DNA from: Lonicera japonica
Lineage: Eukaryota > Streptophyta > Magnoliopsida > Dipsacales > Caprifoliaceae
Length of the DNA stretch: 64,000 nt
NCBI GenBank assembly: GCA_021464415.1
Contig: CM038468.1
Span: 36,754,969 to 36,818,968, forward strand
Direction of reading: 5' to 3'
Shown: positions 23,660 through 34,698 of the stretch, piece by piece
Layout of the letters: each line of letters starts with the position of its first letter
Numbering within the stretch: the first letter of the stretch is position 1
Position numbers and translations under genes: made by a program
Notes under the pieces: model-generated
What the model saw: only the letters and a program-made list of their open reading frames with translations
Databases searched by the model: none
What the model was told of the DNA's origin: nothing

Positions 23660-26600
23660 TTAATTCATGGGCTTTAGCCCCATTCCCCTCGATGATTTCT
23701 CAACTAGCTCTCGATTTAACCCTTTAGTTAACGGATCCGCGATATTATCCTTAGACTTTATATAGTCTATAGAGATGACGCCAGTTGAGAGTAATTGCCT
23801 AATGGTATTATGTCGTCGACGAATATGTCTCGACTTACCATTATACATATTATTCTGGGCTCTACCAATTGCAGATTGACTATCTGAGTGAATGCAAATT
23901 GGAGGCACAGGCTTCGTCCACATTGGAATATCCTCTAGAAAGTTGCGTAGCCATTCAGCCTCTTCCCCACATTTATCTAGTGCGATAAACTCAGATTCCA
24001 TAGTGGATCTGGCAATCACAGTTTGTTTTGAGGATTTCCAAGAAACGGCTCCTCCTCCTAATGTAAATACGTATCCACAAGTGGATTTGGAATCTTTTTC
24101 ACTAGATATCCAATTTGCATCACTGTATCCTTCAATTACAGCAGGGTATTTAGAATAGTGCAGTCCATAATTACGAGTAAGTCGCAAGTATTTTAATACT
24201 CTCACAATTGCTCGCCAATGCTCAGCTGCGGGGTTACTCGTATACCTGCTTAGTTTGCTCACTGCATAAGCTATGTCAGGTCTCGTACAACTCATTAAGT
24301 ACATTAGACTGCCTATCACCCTAGAGTATTCTACTTGAGAAACACTCTCTCCTTTATTCTTAGATAAATGTAGAGATAAATCTATTGGTGTTCTTGCAAC
24401 TCCAGAATTATCTTTATCAAATTTTCCAAGAATATTTTCGATATAATGAGTCTGACTCAATATTAATTCACTTGGAGTTCTTGTGATTTTAATCCCTAGG
24501 ATTACATCAGCTAAACCCATGTCTTTCATTTCGAATCTTGAATTCAACATGTTTTTCGTAGATTGAATCATCTTATCATTACTACCAATAATAAGCATAT
24601 CATCTACGTACAAGCACACCATAACATATCCACCTTCAGTGTTTTTGACATATACGCATTTGTCACACTCATTTATTTTGAAACCATTCGCAATCATAGC
24701 GTGATCAAATTTCTCATGCCATTGTTTAGGTGCTTGCTTCAACCCATATAGGGATTTTACCAATTTACACACTTTCTTTCCTTGTCCAGGAGCAGAAAAC
24801 CCTTCGGGTTGATCCATGTAAATTTTTTCCTCTAAATCTCCATTTAAGAAAGCAGTTTTTACATCCATTTGATGTACTTGGAGATTACGTAAGGCTGCAA
24901 TTGCAAGTACCATTCTAATGGAGTTTATTCTCGTCACTGGAGAATAAGTATCAAAATAGTCTAGGCCTTCTTTTTGCCTATAACCTTTGATTACAAGTCT
25001 CGCCTTGTATTTATCAATTGAACCATCCGCTTTCCTTTTCCTTTTAAAAATCCACTTAGATCCTAGTGTTTTACAACCTGGTGGAAGATCCACTAGTTCC
25101 CAAGTATGATTTTGTAGAATGGAATTAATTTCACTATCGATGGCCTCTTTCCAAAAAGGACCTTCCGTAGAGCTTATGGCTTCTTTATAAGTTTGAGGCT
25201 CACCTTCCAATACAAAGGTTAAAAAATCTGGACCAAACGATTTTTCCGTTCTAGCTCTTTTGCTACGTCTAGGTTCTTCCTCAATTTGCTCATCTTGCTC
25301 ATAAGAATCTTCTTTTTCAAGAGGATCCTCATTAATGATCTCGTGGGATCGCTTTGAAGAACTTGTATCTTCTTTTGGCTTACATGGGAATACATGTTCA
25401 AAAAACGATGCATTTCTTGATTCCATAACCATGTTCTTGTGTATATCAGGTATATTAGATTCATGCACAAGAAACCTATATGCACTGCTATTTTCTGCAT
25501 ATCCAATAAAGATGCAATCAACGGTTTTTGGTCCTATTTTCACCTTTTTAGGTGGAGGCACTGCCACCTTAGCCAAACATCCCCACACTCGCAAGTAATT
25601 ATATGATGGCTTCCTTCCTTTCCATAACTCATATGGAGTTTTATCTTTCTTCTTTTTAGGTACCTTATTTAAAAGGTAGTTAGCCGAAAGAATGGCTTCT
25701 CCCCACATGTTTGGTGGTAAACCTGAACTTATTAACGTAGCATTCATCATTTCTTTTAAAGTTCGATTTTTTCGTTCAGCAATGCCGTTAGATTGAGGTG
25801 AATAAGGAGCCGTCAGTTCATGTATAATCCCATTTTTTGAACAAAATTCAACAAAGGGTGATTCATATTCACCTCCACGGTCACTTCTTATTGCTTTGAT
25901 TTTCTTATTAAGTTGATTTTCAACTTCATTTTTATAGAGAACAAATTTCTCTATTGCCTCATCTTTACTTTTGAGTAGATACACATAACAATATTTTGTG
26001 CTATCATCAACAAACGTAATAAAATATTTATTTCCACCTCTGGTTTGTGTCATTTTTAAATCACATATATCACTATGAATTAACTCAAGAGGTTGAGTGT
26101 CTCTTTCAACACTTTGAAAAGATGATCTTGTTAGTTTTGCCTCAATACAAGTTTCACACTTATGTTTAGAATCGATTTGGAATGTCGGTATATGATTCAT
26201 GTTAATTAATTTGCGCAAAGTATCGTAATTAACATGTCCTAGTCTACCATGCCACAAATTGGAAGACTCAAGCATATAAATAGAAGTGCTAGCTTTATTC
26301 TTATTATTTTCAACCATGGTCATTACATTCAACTTGAACATTCCATCACTCATATACCCCTTACCAACAAACATTCCACTCTTAGACAAAACAAATTTAT
26401 CACTCTCAAAGACAAGACGAAAACCGTGCTTACTAAGCAACGAACCGGACACCAAGTTCTTGCGAATTTCGGGCACATAAAGCACGTTGTTGAGAGTTAA
26501 TTCTTTGCCCGACGTCATCTTTAAGATCACCTTCCCTTGCCCCTTGACTTCCGAGGTAGCAGAATTTCCCATGTACATCTTCTCTCCATTTTCCACCGGC

Positions 26601-27655
26601 TCAAATGAAAAGAACATCTTCTTATCAAAGCTCACATGACGGGTTGCACCCGTATCGATCCACCATTCTTTAGGATTTGATCCTACCAAGTTCACTTCAG
26701 AAATAACCGCCGACAAATTAATGTCACCCACATCACGAGCTATGTTCTCCACCACATTAGCTTGATAATTCTTCTTCGGGAACCTGCAATCCGAAGACTT
26801 ATGACCTGTTTTACCACAATTAAAACATTTGCCTTGAAATTTTGGCTGAAATTTAGGCTTAGAGATTCCTCCCTTAGGACCCATATGGATCCCTTTTCCC
26901 TTTTCCTTTTTCTTTGAGCTTTGGCCATGTTCAACAACATTAGCCTTAGCTCCCAAACCATTACCATTGCCATTACCATTGCCTTTTCCTCCACCATTCC
27001 CAACCTTTTTCTGTTTTATTTTATTTTCTTCCTCAATTCGAAGTTTAAGAATTATATCTTCAACTGACATTTCCTTTCGTTTATGTTTTAAATAATTTTT
27101 AAACTCATTCCATGATGGTGGCAATTTTTCGATAATAGACGCTGTTTGAAAGCTTTCACTTAGATTCATTCCTTCAGAATGTATCTCATGCAAAATTAGT
27201 TGTAGCTCTTCAACTTGGCTCACAAAGGTTTTAGAATCGACCATCTTAAAATCAAGAAACCGGCCAACAATAAATTTCTTGGCACCGGCGTCCTCAACTT
27301 TATACTTGTGGTCCAAAGCTTCCCACAGTTCTTTGGCTGTTTTCTTGTCACGATACACATCATACAGTGAATCTGACAAGCCATTCATAATTGTGTTTTT
27401 CGCCAAGTAATCAGAATGGTTCCAAGCATCAGCTGCACTGACTGCTTGAATATCTTGGGAACCTTCTTCAACTACAGGTTTGTCCTCGGTCAAAAACCGA
27501 GCCAGATTCAACGTGGTCAGATAGAACATCATCTTCTGCTGTCAACGCTTGAAATTCTGCCCAATGAACTTCTCAGGTTTTTCCCCCTTGACAGGAGCAG
27601 TCGGTGGTTTAGCAGCTACAGCGGGTACAGTAACAACATTGGTTGGATCAGTCAT
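23660..27655 (-). pseudogene. copia gag-pol polyprotein, open except for one premature stop
   Basis: The frame starts at the ATG at 27655 (MTDPTNVVTV...), meets an in-frame TGA at 27544-27542 after 37 codons where the family has a conserved Trp, and is then open to 23660 (1290 residues counted from the next Met at 27532). In order, residues counted from that Met: UBN2-type gag (1-180), CCHC knuckle [14 protein letters not shown] (~235), aspartic protease WWIDTGA (~290), GAG-pre-integrase and integrase core with HSD and [10 protein letters not shown] (~486-590), reverse transcriptase with [13 protein letters not shown] (~888) and YVDD (~975), and RNase H with STMESEF (~1179). It encodes the capsid and the enzymes for reverse transcription and integration. 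The stop should cut gag near its N-terminus unless read through or bypassed by downstream initiation. All catalytic motifs I can see are intact. Confidence 0.9.
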
Positions 27656-27738
27656 ATTCTCTACAAAAAGCAGTACACAATCAGTTTCAACACGAACACA
27701 GAATTACAAAATTAATTTACCGCTAACTGTTTTAAGAT

Positions 27739-28693
27739 TGTTAGAAACTTTATATGATACAAATTTAATTCTGTATTCCAAATTGATAATACTCAAAATT
27801 AATCGACACTAAAACCGAGTCCTGTGATATCCACAGTCTCCTTAAAACAGTTACGCCGCCCCTCGGTAGTGCTTGGAGGCTGCCGGACGACGTCTGTTTC
27901 CCAGGATGAAACGGTACTTCAGTGTAACCTAAGCACCTCGGTACACTGAACGAACTGAAGATGCTAGAATCTTACCACCGGAGAAGAAAACCTACAAGCT
28001 AGAACAAACGCGAAGGAGGTTCAATGGAGAGGAAAATTCTTTGAACTGTCGAATTTTGGTTGTGTGTATTGGAATGAGACAGAAATCTCCTTTTTAATTC
28101 AATAGGGAATAATGGCCATTAAACAAAATAAAACGGACCATTAATCATTATCAGTTTCTCAAAAACTGACCATTAAGTGGTTAATTAATCAACATAAATA
28201 CAATGAATTCGAAATTCAAATTGGAAAAATTAATATCTCGGGTGCAAAAACTTAGCCCGCACAAGGCTCGCTTTTTGGTCCGGCATTCGTGTCCGCAGGT
28301 GCGGGCACACACGAGCCACCATGGTTCTAGGCTTATTTCGGTCCATGATTTGCACCCCCCCCTGCGCCTGTGTGCGCGAGAGAGAGCCTCTTATCTTGCA
28401 TCATTCAATAAGGCATTCTCATGTGTTTAGTTATAAACCCATAGAATTTTTTCCACTTTTCCTATGTGGGACTTCCCACTTTCATTGCATTTTTCTATTT
28501 CAACTTGCTCACTTTGAGTGACAATTACTCATTCACCACTTAACCATTTTGAGCATGTAAACACACGATTTCAATGTACTCACGTAGGAGAACACGAATA
28601 TATTAAGAACTTTCACATCCGAGTGCAAAGTCTTATTACAATTTTACCCTCAAAATGGTAGAAAATGTGTTTCTTAATACCCATTTTCTAACA
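27739..28693 (-). repeat. 5' LTR of the copia element
   Basis: A 955-bp LTR, the promoter-bearing copy for this minus-strand element. A 13-bp sequence inside it (CTTAAAACAGTTA, 27841-27853) is repeated inverted just outside it (27724-27736). The expected TGG-starting primer-binding site is not visible beside the LTR. Confidence 0.92.
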
Positions 28694-28931
28694 TAATCTA
28701 TATTGAGAGTGGCAATATAGTGCAAAGACTCCCGAGAGAAGCACTTCACAAAGGTTAGCAGCTTCTTTAAATTGTTTTTAAATTCGAATGTCGTTTATCT
28801 AACTAAAATTTTGGCTATTAAATGATATTAGTTTAAATTTAAAATTTTAATCTGAATAATAGTATAAACATGGTAATTTCACATACTCGTGGCCAATTTC
28901 ATATGGATGAATTTGGTATTCCCACAAATAG

Positions 28932-29169
28932 CGGCGGAGCCCAGATTTTGACACAAGGGTCAAAATTAGAGAGTAAAGGAAGTTGAGAGGAGATTAGTTT
29001 GTGTAGAAAAAAGGCGTGCTGCTCCATATTTAAGGCTGTAAAATGAAACAAGCTATTTGAGCTCGAATTGTGATTGTTCGGTAAGCTAATTTTTTATAAT
29101 ATATATAAGTATATTCAAAAGTGGGGGTGTTTCAAATGACCCCCTTCTGCCCCACCTAGCTCCACTACT
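28932..29169. mobile_element. hAT-type MITE (238 bp)
   Basis: Left end CGGCGGAGCCCAG and right end CCCCACCTAGCTCCACTACT are loosely inverted. Flanks ACAAATAG (28924-28931) and ACCAATAG (29170-29177) fit an 8-bp duplication with one change. It resembles the GTGGCGGAGCCAGG family at 18448 and 19575 at its ends only. Confidence 0.55.
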
Positions 29170-29196
29170 ACCAATAGACATGAAACTCTCTCGTAC

Positions 29197-30127
29197 TGTG
29201 AGAATCCGCAAATGCGACCCCCGGGTTCTCGTTCCCGTTGGTGGGCGTCTGAAACATCGGAAAGGATTCCATTGTTCCATTTGCTTTCATGTGTTGATAA
29301 TTCATATCGGGAGTCCCTCTATCCTATTTCTAGATGCAAGAGGGTTCGTTCAGAGTCGCCAGTACGTTTTACGAGAAAACGGACAAAATAATTGTGTAAG
29401 AGGGAAGGCTACAGATAGGGGTGTTGTCAGAAATCCGAAAACCGAACGAACGAACCGAACCGATCCGTTGGGATCCGCAATTTTTCGAACCGAAAAAAAA
29501 ACCGAAACCGAAATCAAAAACCGAAATCGAAACCGATTGATTTGGGTCGGTATGGGTTGGGGATTCGGGATCCCCGAATTGGACCGAAAAAACCGAATCT
29601 TTAAAAAAAATATTTGCTAACTTAATGTAATTACTTAAGTTGTCTTACAATACGTTGAAAAAAAAATAAAACTTTCTTACAACATTTACATTTTATAAAT
29701 GACCCAACCCTATGGATTATTTACATTTATAAATAATTACTTAAGCTAATTATTAAAATAAATACATTATATAATTTTTTTTGTAGTGCCTTTTGAGTGA
29801 ATTTATATTTTTAGGGCAATTTTGAACTAAAGTTTTAACAATACAAAAAAAAACCGAATGAGACCGAACCGTACCGAAACCGAATCATTTGGGGAGGGTT
29901 TGGGTTTCATAGGTACGAAAACCGAAACCGAACTATAAAGTTTGGGGAGGGTTTGGGGTACCCTAGTTTCTACCCTGACCGAAACCGAAAACACCCCTAG
30001 CTACAAATAAGCCTTTCTTTACACGTTTGTCTACGAAACCAGGATTCTATAAGGTTCGGGAACTATATTACGGTTTGGGAAGGTGTTAAGCACCCATTCC
30101 GCCCTTTCGGTCTCTAGTGGTCTTATA
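29197..30127 (-). repeat. Partial 3' LTR of the Tat-like element (interrupted by a hAT element)
   Basis: Matches the first ~347 bp of the right LTR (34699-35034, from TGTGAGAATCCGCAAATGCG to TCTAGTGGTCTTATAT) with about seven substitutions by eye, once the 584-bp hAT insertion is removed. The U3 part is missing and the tandem array begins where it should be. Confidence 0.8.
29416..29999. mobile_element. hAT-type non-autonomous element, CCGAACC-rich (584 bp)
   Basis: Ends TAGGGGTGTTGT and AAAACACCCCTA are inverted repeats. Flanks GCTACAGA (29408-29415) and GCTACAAA (30000-30007) are an 8-bp target duplication with one change. The sister LTR has the empty site GCTACAGATAAGCC at 34910. Subterminal ACCGAAACCGAA and GGTTTGGG motifs are abundant. 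It belongs to the same type as 38957-39509. Confidence 0.88.
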
Positions 30128-30850
30128 TAATTTTACTCTCTCATTATATAACTCACATAATTACACAAAAGAACCCTTAGGTTTTGACATAATTTTACCT
30201 TTATAACCCTATATCTCCCGTAATTACACCAAAGTACCTTCAGGTTTGGAAAATTACATAATTTACCCTTATAACCCTATATCTCTCGTAATTACACCAA
30301 AGTACCCTCAGGTTTTAAAAATTACACAATTTACCCTTATAACCCTATATCTCTCGTAATTACACCAAAGTACCCTCAGGTTTGGAAAATTACATAATTT
30401 ACCCTTATACCCTATATCTCTCATAATTACACCAAAGTACCCTCAGGTTTGGAAATTTACACAATTTACCCTTATAACCCTATATCTCTCATAATTACAC
30501 CAAAGTACCCTCAGGTTTGGAAAATTACATAATTTTACCCTTATACCCCTATATCCCTCATAATTACACCAAAGTACCCTCAGGTTTGGAAAATTACATA
30601 ATTTTACCCTTATAACCCTATATCTCTCATAATTACATCAAAGTACCCTCAGGTTTGGAAAATTACATAATTTTACCCTTATAACCCTATATCTCTCGTA
30701 ACTACACCAAAGTACCCTCAGGTTTGGAAAATTACATAATTTTACCCTTATAACCCTATATCTCTTGTAATTACACCAAAGTACCCTCAGGTTTCTTACA
30801 CATATTTACATAAAAGTACCCTCGGGTTTTATTTATTTCACAGAAATTTA
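30128..30850 (-). repeat. Tandem array, ten ~66-70-bp units
   Basis: Units built on TACCCTTATAACCCTATATC...AATTACACCAAAGTACCCTCAGG repeat about ten times with few changes, the outer ones more diverged. It lies between the gag-bearing interior and the shortened 3' LTR. From literature knowledge, Tat/Ogre elements carry variable tandem arrays in this 3' untranslated region. Confidence 0.92.
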
Positions 30851-31946
30851 CATAAAATTACCATCGGGTGCAATATAAAGAAAAACATGCTAGTGTAAAA
30901 CAGGTCTATAATGACATAATAAGAATGACCACCAAGCCCCTGCAAAAGTGAAAGGAACTAAGTGAGAAGCGAAAAAGTGGTTTTTTTTTTTTGGCAGCCA
31001 TGAACCCTGTTTGTTGGAGAAATGTATTTGTAATAAGGTTTGTTACATGACAAATGATGAGTACATGTGTATGATTTCTCCGATAAATACACCTCTCTTC
31101 CTTCCTTCATCCCCACACTTACTCTTTTATCTCTGTAGTCCTCTTTATTGTACAAATGTTGACTTTTTTTCTATTAAAGCTCGAGATGCCCTGGTACCCT
31201 CGGGACTCAAGTTTATCACTCCCATACCTCTCTATCTGTGGAGTGTATGTGGCATGGATGACTCGTTATTTCAACTATGCACGGTTTGGCTTTTCTTATC
31301 CCCTCCGGGCTGACATCATTCGTTCAATCTGGCGATTGGTGGAGGAAGATCTGGTTGTCGTCCCTTATTAAATGCAATGGTTTCAGTTCGTGGGCTTAGA
31401 GCCCTCTGAAGCATGAATGAAGCTCGAGTTGCACTGGTGGCTAAAGATACGACGTGGCTCCTTTCCGGGGCTAAAATGGGGTGTTTAGATAGCAAATGTA
31501 CTGATTGTTTATGAACCACTACTTATGAAGTTTGAAAAATTGCTTTTTTTATGAAACAAAAAAGATTTTATAATAATTAAACCGGGCCTGAAGTAACTTC
31601 TCAGGTTGCCTACGTTCCCCGTGGTATTTCTTCCATAAACAAAAGTGAGTTGGGGCTCAGGTTTACGTAGTTCTGGATTATACATGCTATTGCTTTAATA
31701 ATAATATTTCTTGAATGTAGCGTCTGACCATCTACATCTGCGACTATTACGGCTCCCTTTGTGTTGATTTCTTTAACGATGTACGGCCCAGTTCTGAACT
31801 TTTTTCTTGGATATCTTATCGGCTTCTCTAACCTTTCTCAAAATTACATTGTTCTCACAAATACCCCGAGTCTTCACTTTTTGATTTTAAAGGCCCCATA
31901 ATGATGATACACGGCCTTCTACCGTTTCTCATTTAGCGATGCTAAC
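30851..31946 (-). other. Non-coding remnant between gag and the tandem array
   Basis: Where pol would follow in an autonomous Tat element there is about 1.1 kb without a long frame on the minus strand; stops interrupt all readings. No protease, reverse transcriptase or integrase motif is visible. The short plus-strand frames (31011-31371) are not supported. Confidence 0.6.
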
Positions 31947-33575
31947 TCACTTTAGCGGGTTGTTGGCCATATTTGGTCCGCCTGGTGCGGGGATTTTTCC
32001 TTCTTCGATTAGATCTTGGATGCGGTGTCGGAGGGCTAAACATCTATCTGTGTCATGGCCCACAGCTTGGTGGTATAAACAGTTCTCGTTCATCCTCCAA
32101 GAAAAAGGGACGAGATTTGGTGGAGGACGAGGGTTGAGTGGGGTAACCAGGCCCGCATTCCGTAGCAATTCAAGACTTTTGGTCAGGGTTGTGGGGAGGT
32201 TGCTGAATTTTCTATTTTTATTGGGTTGATATGTATTGGAGGCTTCGGTTTGTATATGCCACGTTAATTGGGGTTGTTGCTGAAAAGGGTTATGTTGGTA
32301 CGGATAAGAGCTTAGCTGGTTTAAAACGGGGGTGGCCGTGCTCTTCTCAGTATATGAGGCTTTCCTTGTTTGGGTGTCCGCCTTTCTGGCCAACTCTTCT
32401 TCTACTTGGGATACCATGCTTAAAAGTGCTCGAAAATGTGGGAACACGTGCTTTCCCATACAAGTCAATACAGCTGGAGTGAAGTTTTTCTGAATTATCT
32501 CTAACTGCTCCTCTTCATCTGGTCGTTTGGACATCTGGTATGCCAACTCTCTCCAACGGGTAACAAAATCACTGAAGCTCTCTTTCTCACCCTGTTTGGC
32601 CATCTCTAAGTGTTTACGGGTGACCTCCAACTCTTCATTGGACCCGTATTTAGCCATGAATTCCTTGACGATATCCCCCCAAGTTTTTGTGTGGTGCCTC
32701 TCTAAATCAAAAAACCATCTCAGGGCTGCCCCCGTGAGAGTCATATGAAATGCCTGGGCCAACTCAGGTTCTCCACAGCCAGATACTTGCATGGATCGGA
32801 TATATGATTGTAGATGTGTTTTTGGGGGCGTGGTTCCAGTAAACTTGGTGATAGATGGGAGTTTGAACCCCTGTGGTAGTCTTGCCTCGGGGTAGAGGGA
32901 GAACGCATTCATATCAGTAACCTCGTCTGCTCCTTTCATTAGGGAAACTCCGTTCTGTAGGACCCTCATCTGTTCTTTCAGTTTTTTCATTTCTTCACTC
33001 TCTTTAGATACTTCATCGGGCTGTTCCCGAGCTATAACTGATTCTGCATATACTGCCCGGAGTCGGTTTATATCTGGGTATTCATTGGGAGGGGCTACTA
33101 GGGCTGGTGGTAGGATAGGTCGTGCAGGGATTTGTGGCCATTGAGGGTCGAAACCTGGTTGAACTTGGGGTTGCGGCCAGATGATGGGTGGCTCTTGTTG
33201 CTGATAAGTAGAGCCGGAGTCCGGGGCCCATTGGTTCTGGTTATTAGGGTCAGTTTGAATGGGGCCTGTTGGGATATGACATGTTTGCTGTGGGTTGGTG
33301 CATTGGACTGGGGGGAGTACTTGTGATGATTGCCCTTGATTCGGATCTCGATTCGGTGGTAGTCGTTCAAACCCCGGTGGCGCAGTTCGTTCGGCTGACC
33401 ATCCTTCTATTCGAACCCGGGTGTTCTGCTGCTCAGTAGATATGCTGGCCAGGCTTTGACTAACGGTTATCAATAGGCGATGCAATTCTTCTAGGGTAGG
33501 CGGAGCCCTCGGTACCTCTGCTAGATTCGGATCAACTGCTTGGATCTCTGAGTCATTCAGATTTGAAGTCGACAT
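31947..33575 (-). CDS. Retrotransposon gag protein (Tat-like), intact
   Basis: The frame extends upstream to 33773, but the likely start is the ATG at 33575 (MSTSNLNDSEIQAVD), giving 542 residues. The N-terminal third is Pro/Gln-rich and disordered-looking. The middle holds a retrotransposon gag (PF03732-like) domain with FTGTTPPKTHLQSYIR, ALRWFFDL, WGDIVKEFMAKYG and FSDFVTRWRELA. The C-terminus has a CLYH-QAVG-H-DTDR-C motif followed by ALRHRIQDLIEEGKI, the zinc-knuckle-like tail of Tat gags. It would assemble virus-like particles around element RNA. No stop or frameshift is seen in 1.6 kb, while pol is gone, which suggests selection or recent origin. Confidence 0.85.
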   Translation of the reverse strand: MSTSNLNDSEIQAVDPNLAEVPRAPPTLEELHRLLITVSQSLASISTEQQNTRVRIEGWSAERTAPPGFERLPPNRDPNQGQSSQVLPPVQCTNPQQTCHIPTGPIQTDPNNQNQWAPDSGSTYQQQEPPIIWPQPQVQPGFDPQWPQIPARPILPPALVAPPNEYPDINRLRAVYAESVIAREQPDEVSKESEEMKKLKEQMRVLQNGVSLMKGADEVTDMNAFSLYPEARLPQGFKLPSITKFTGTTPPKTHLQSYIRSMQVSGCGEPELAQAFHMTLTGAALRWFFDLERHHTKTWGDIVKEFMAKYGSNEELEVTRKHLEMAKQGEKESFSDFVTRWRELAYQMSKRPDEEEQLEIIQKNFTPAVLTCMGKHVFPHFRALLSMVSQVEEELARKADTQTRKASYTEKSTATPVLNQLSSYPYQHNPFQQQPQLTWHIQTEASNTYQPNKNRKFSNLPTTLTKSLELLRNAGLVTPLNPRPPPNLVPFSWRMNENCLYHQAVGHDTDRCLALRHRIQDLIEEGKIPAPGGPNMANNPLK

Positions 33576-34679
33576 AGTCGGAGTGCTCGGTCGAACTAAT
33601 CTACCGGTGTAGTCTCTTCCTGCCCAACCTTCCAGACTGTAGTCGTAGGGCTGTAGATATAGCGGAGATGAAGGGAGACTAAGGTGTGATTTATTTCTGC
33701 CAAGAGAAACCACGGAGAAGGAAAAACAACGAAAACCAAGTTTCGGGTGTTCATAAAGACACGCCAACAACAACTTGAGTGAATTCCCGGTGGGAGTTTA
33801 GGGTAGGCAGCAAAGTGCTCCTTGGGTTACCCTACTTATCCCGAATTTTAAAAACTCATCTTTTGATTTTATGAAAATTGGGAATATCTCTCCTCTTGAG
33901 TTGCTTTTCATGGGAGATGTACCGGGGAAAGTCACAACGAGCTGATCTCGTTGTAAATTTCTACGACGGAGGTTGGTCAGCCTCCGGCCATACTCGCCAA
34001 TATCTAGGGGAGATATACATGACAAGGCCCTATGCGGTACGAACTCCTCACGGTTGATAAAAAAGATAAGAGTGTTCTATCTCGACTCTTCCTATATGCA
34101 ACGCAGGTGTAATGAAAGGTGAAGGCTTCAGGCTCCCTCATATTTGGCAAGACCTCGCGATATACCCCAGGGGCGGGTACGTGCAAGAATCTTTTGATAT
34201 ACTTTCCGGGTACGTGAGTGTTCTCGTCACTCGATATACCTCGGGGGCGTACTTGGCCAAGGAGAGTAGAAGTAAATGCTTTCGGTTTATGTTGGCCCAA
34301 GCAAGCCAACTCCCTACTCACTTATAATACTTCCGAGGGTTTGGGGTAAAAAATCACACTCGTAAGATCCATGCATGAATAATAATGTGCGTGAAAACAA
34401 GAGTTATCGAAATATTTAATTACAGATATCTTATCTTCGAGGTGTATTTGAAAACGCTATTTTTATTTGAAAAGATATTTCTTTACAATCAAATATAACA
34501 GAAAGGGGAAATCCTAAACATATGTCTATGTCAATGAATGGACTCTACTGCGTCTCTAGGTCAGGTCAACAATAAAATCCAAGCGCCACATCAGGGGGAA
34601 AGTAGGGAAAGCAGTAAAAACATGCATATCAACATATTTATAAACAAAAAATCCACACATAAGAGCCTAGTTCTCTCAG
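33576..34679 (-). other. Long 5' leader of the Tat-like element
   Basis: About 1.1 kb between the primer-binding site and the gag ATG, containing several short open frames (for example 34004-34321 minus) without recognisable products. Long leaders are usual in Tat elements. Confidence 0.5.
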
Positions 34680-34697
34680 TCCCCAGCAGAGTCGCCA
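34680..34697 (-). promoter_or_regulatory. Primer-binding site, tRNA-Arg type
   Basis: TGGCGACTCTGCTGGGGA on the minus strand, one base inside the 5' LTR. It is complementary to a 3' end of the form UCCCCAGCAGAGUCGCCA, as in plant tRNA-Arg used by Tat/Ogre elements. Confidence 0.75.
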
Positions 34698-34698
34698 C

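Larger units (their letters stand above)
22129..28693 (-). mobile_element. Full-length Ty1/copia LTR retrotransposon, recently inserted
   Basis: A 6565-bp element with two almost identical LTRs (22129-23082 and 27739-28693), a single gag-pol frame on the minus strand, and an A/G-rich polypurine tract next to the left LTR (ATGTGGGGAAT on the minus strand, 23083-23093). The flanks are GAATC on the left and TAATC on the right, a 5-bp target duplication with one difference. By eye the LTRs differ by four substitutions and one 1-bp indel. With an assumed 1.3e-8 substitutions per site per year that is a few hundred thousand years or less. Only one frame break was noticed in the coding region. Confidence 0.92.

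Noticed and set aside
24563..25598. Several 60-100-codon frames within the copia pol
   Set aside because: Antisense or shifted shadows of the 1290-codon polyprotein.
30128..30850. Regular array that could be mistaken for a CRISPR
   Set aside because: Repeat units are contiguous 66-70-bp copies without unique spacers, sit inside an LTR retrotransposon, and the genome is a plant.
32231..33370. Open frames on the other strand or frames of the gag region
   Set aside because: They overlap the clear Tat-like gag frame and lack motifs; shadows of that gene.
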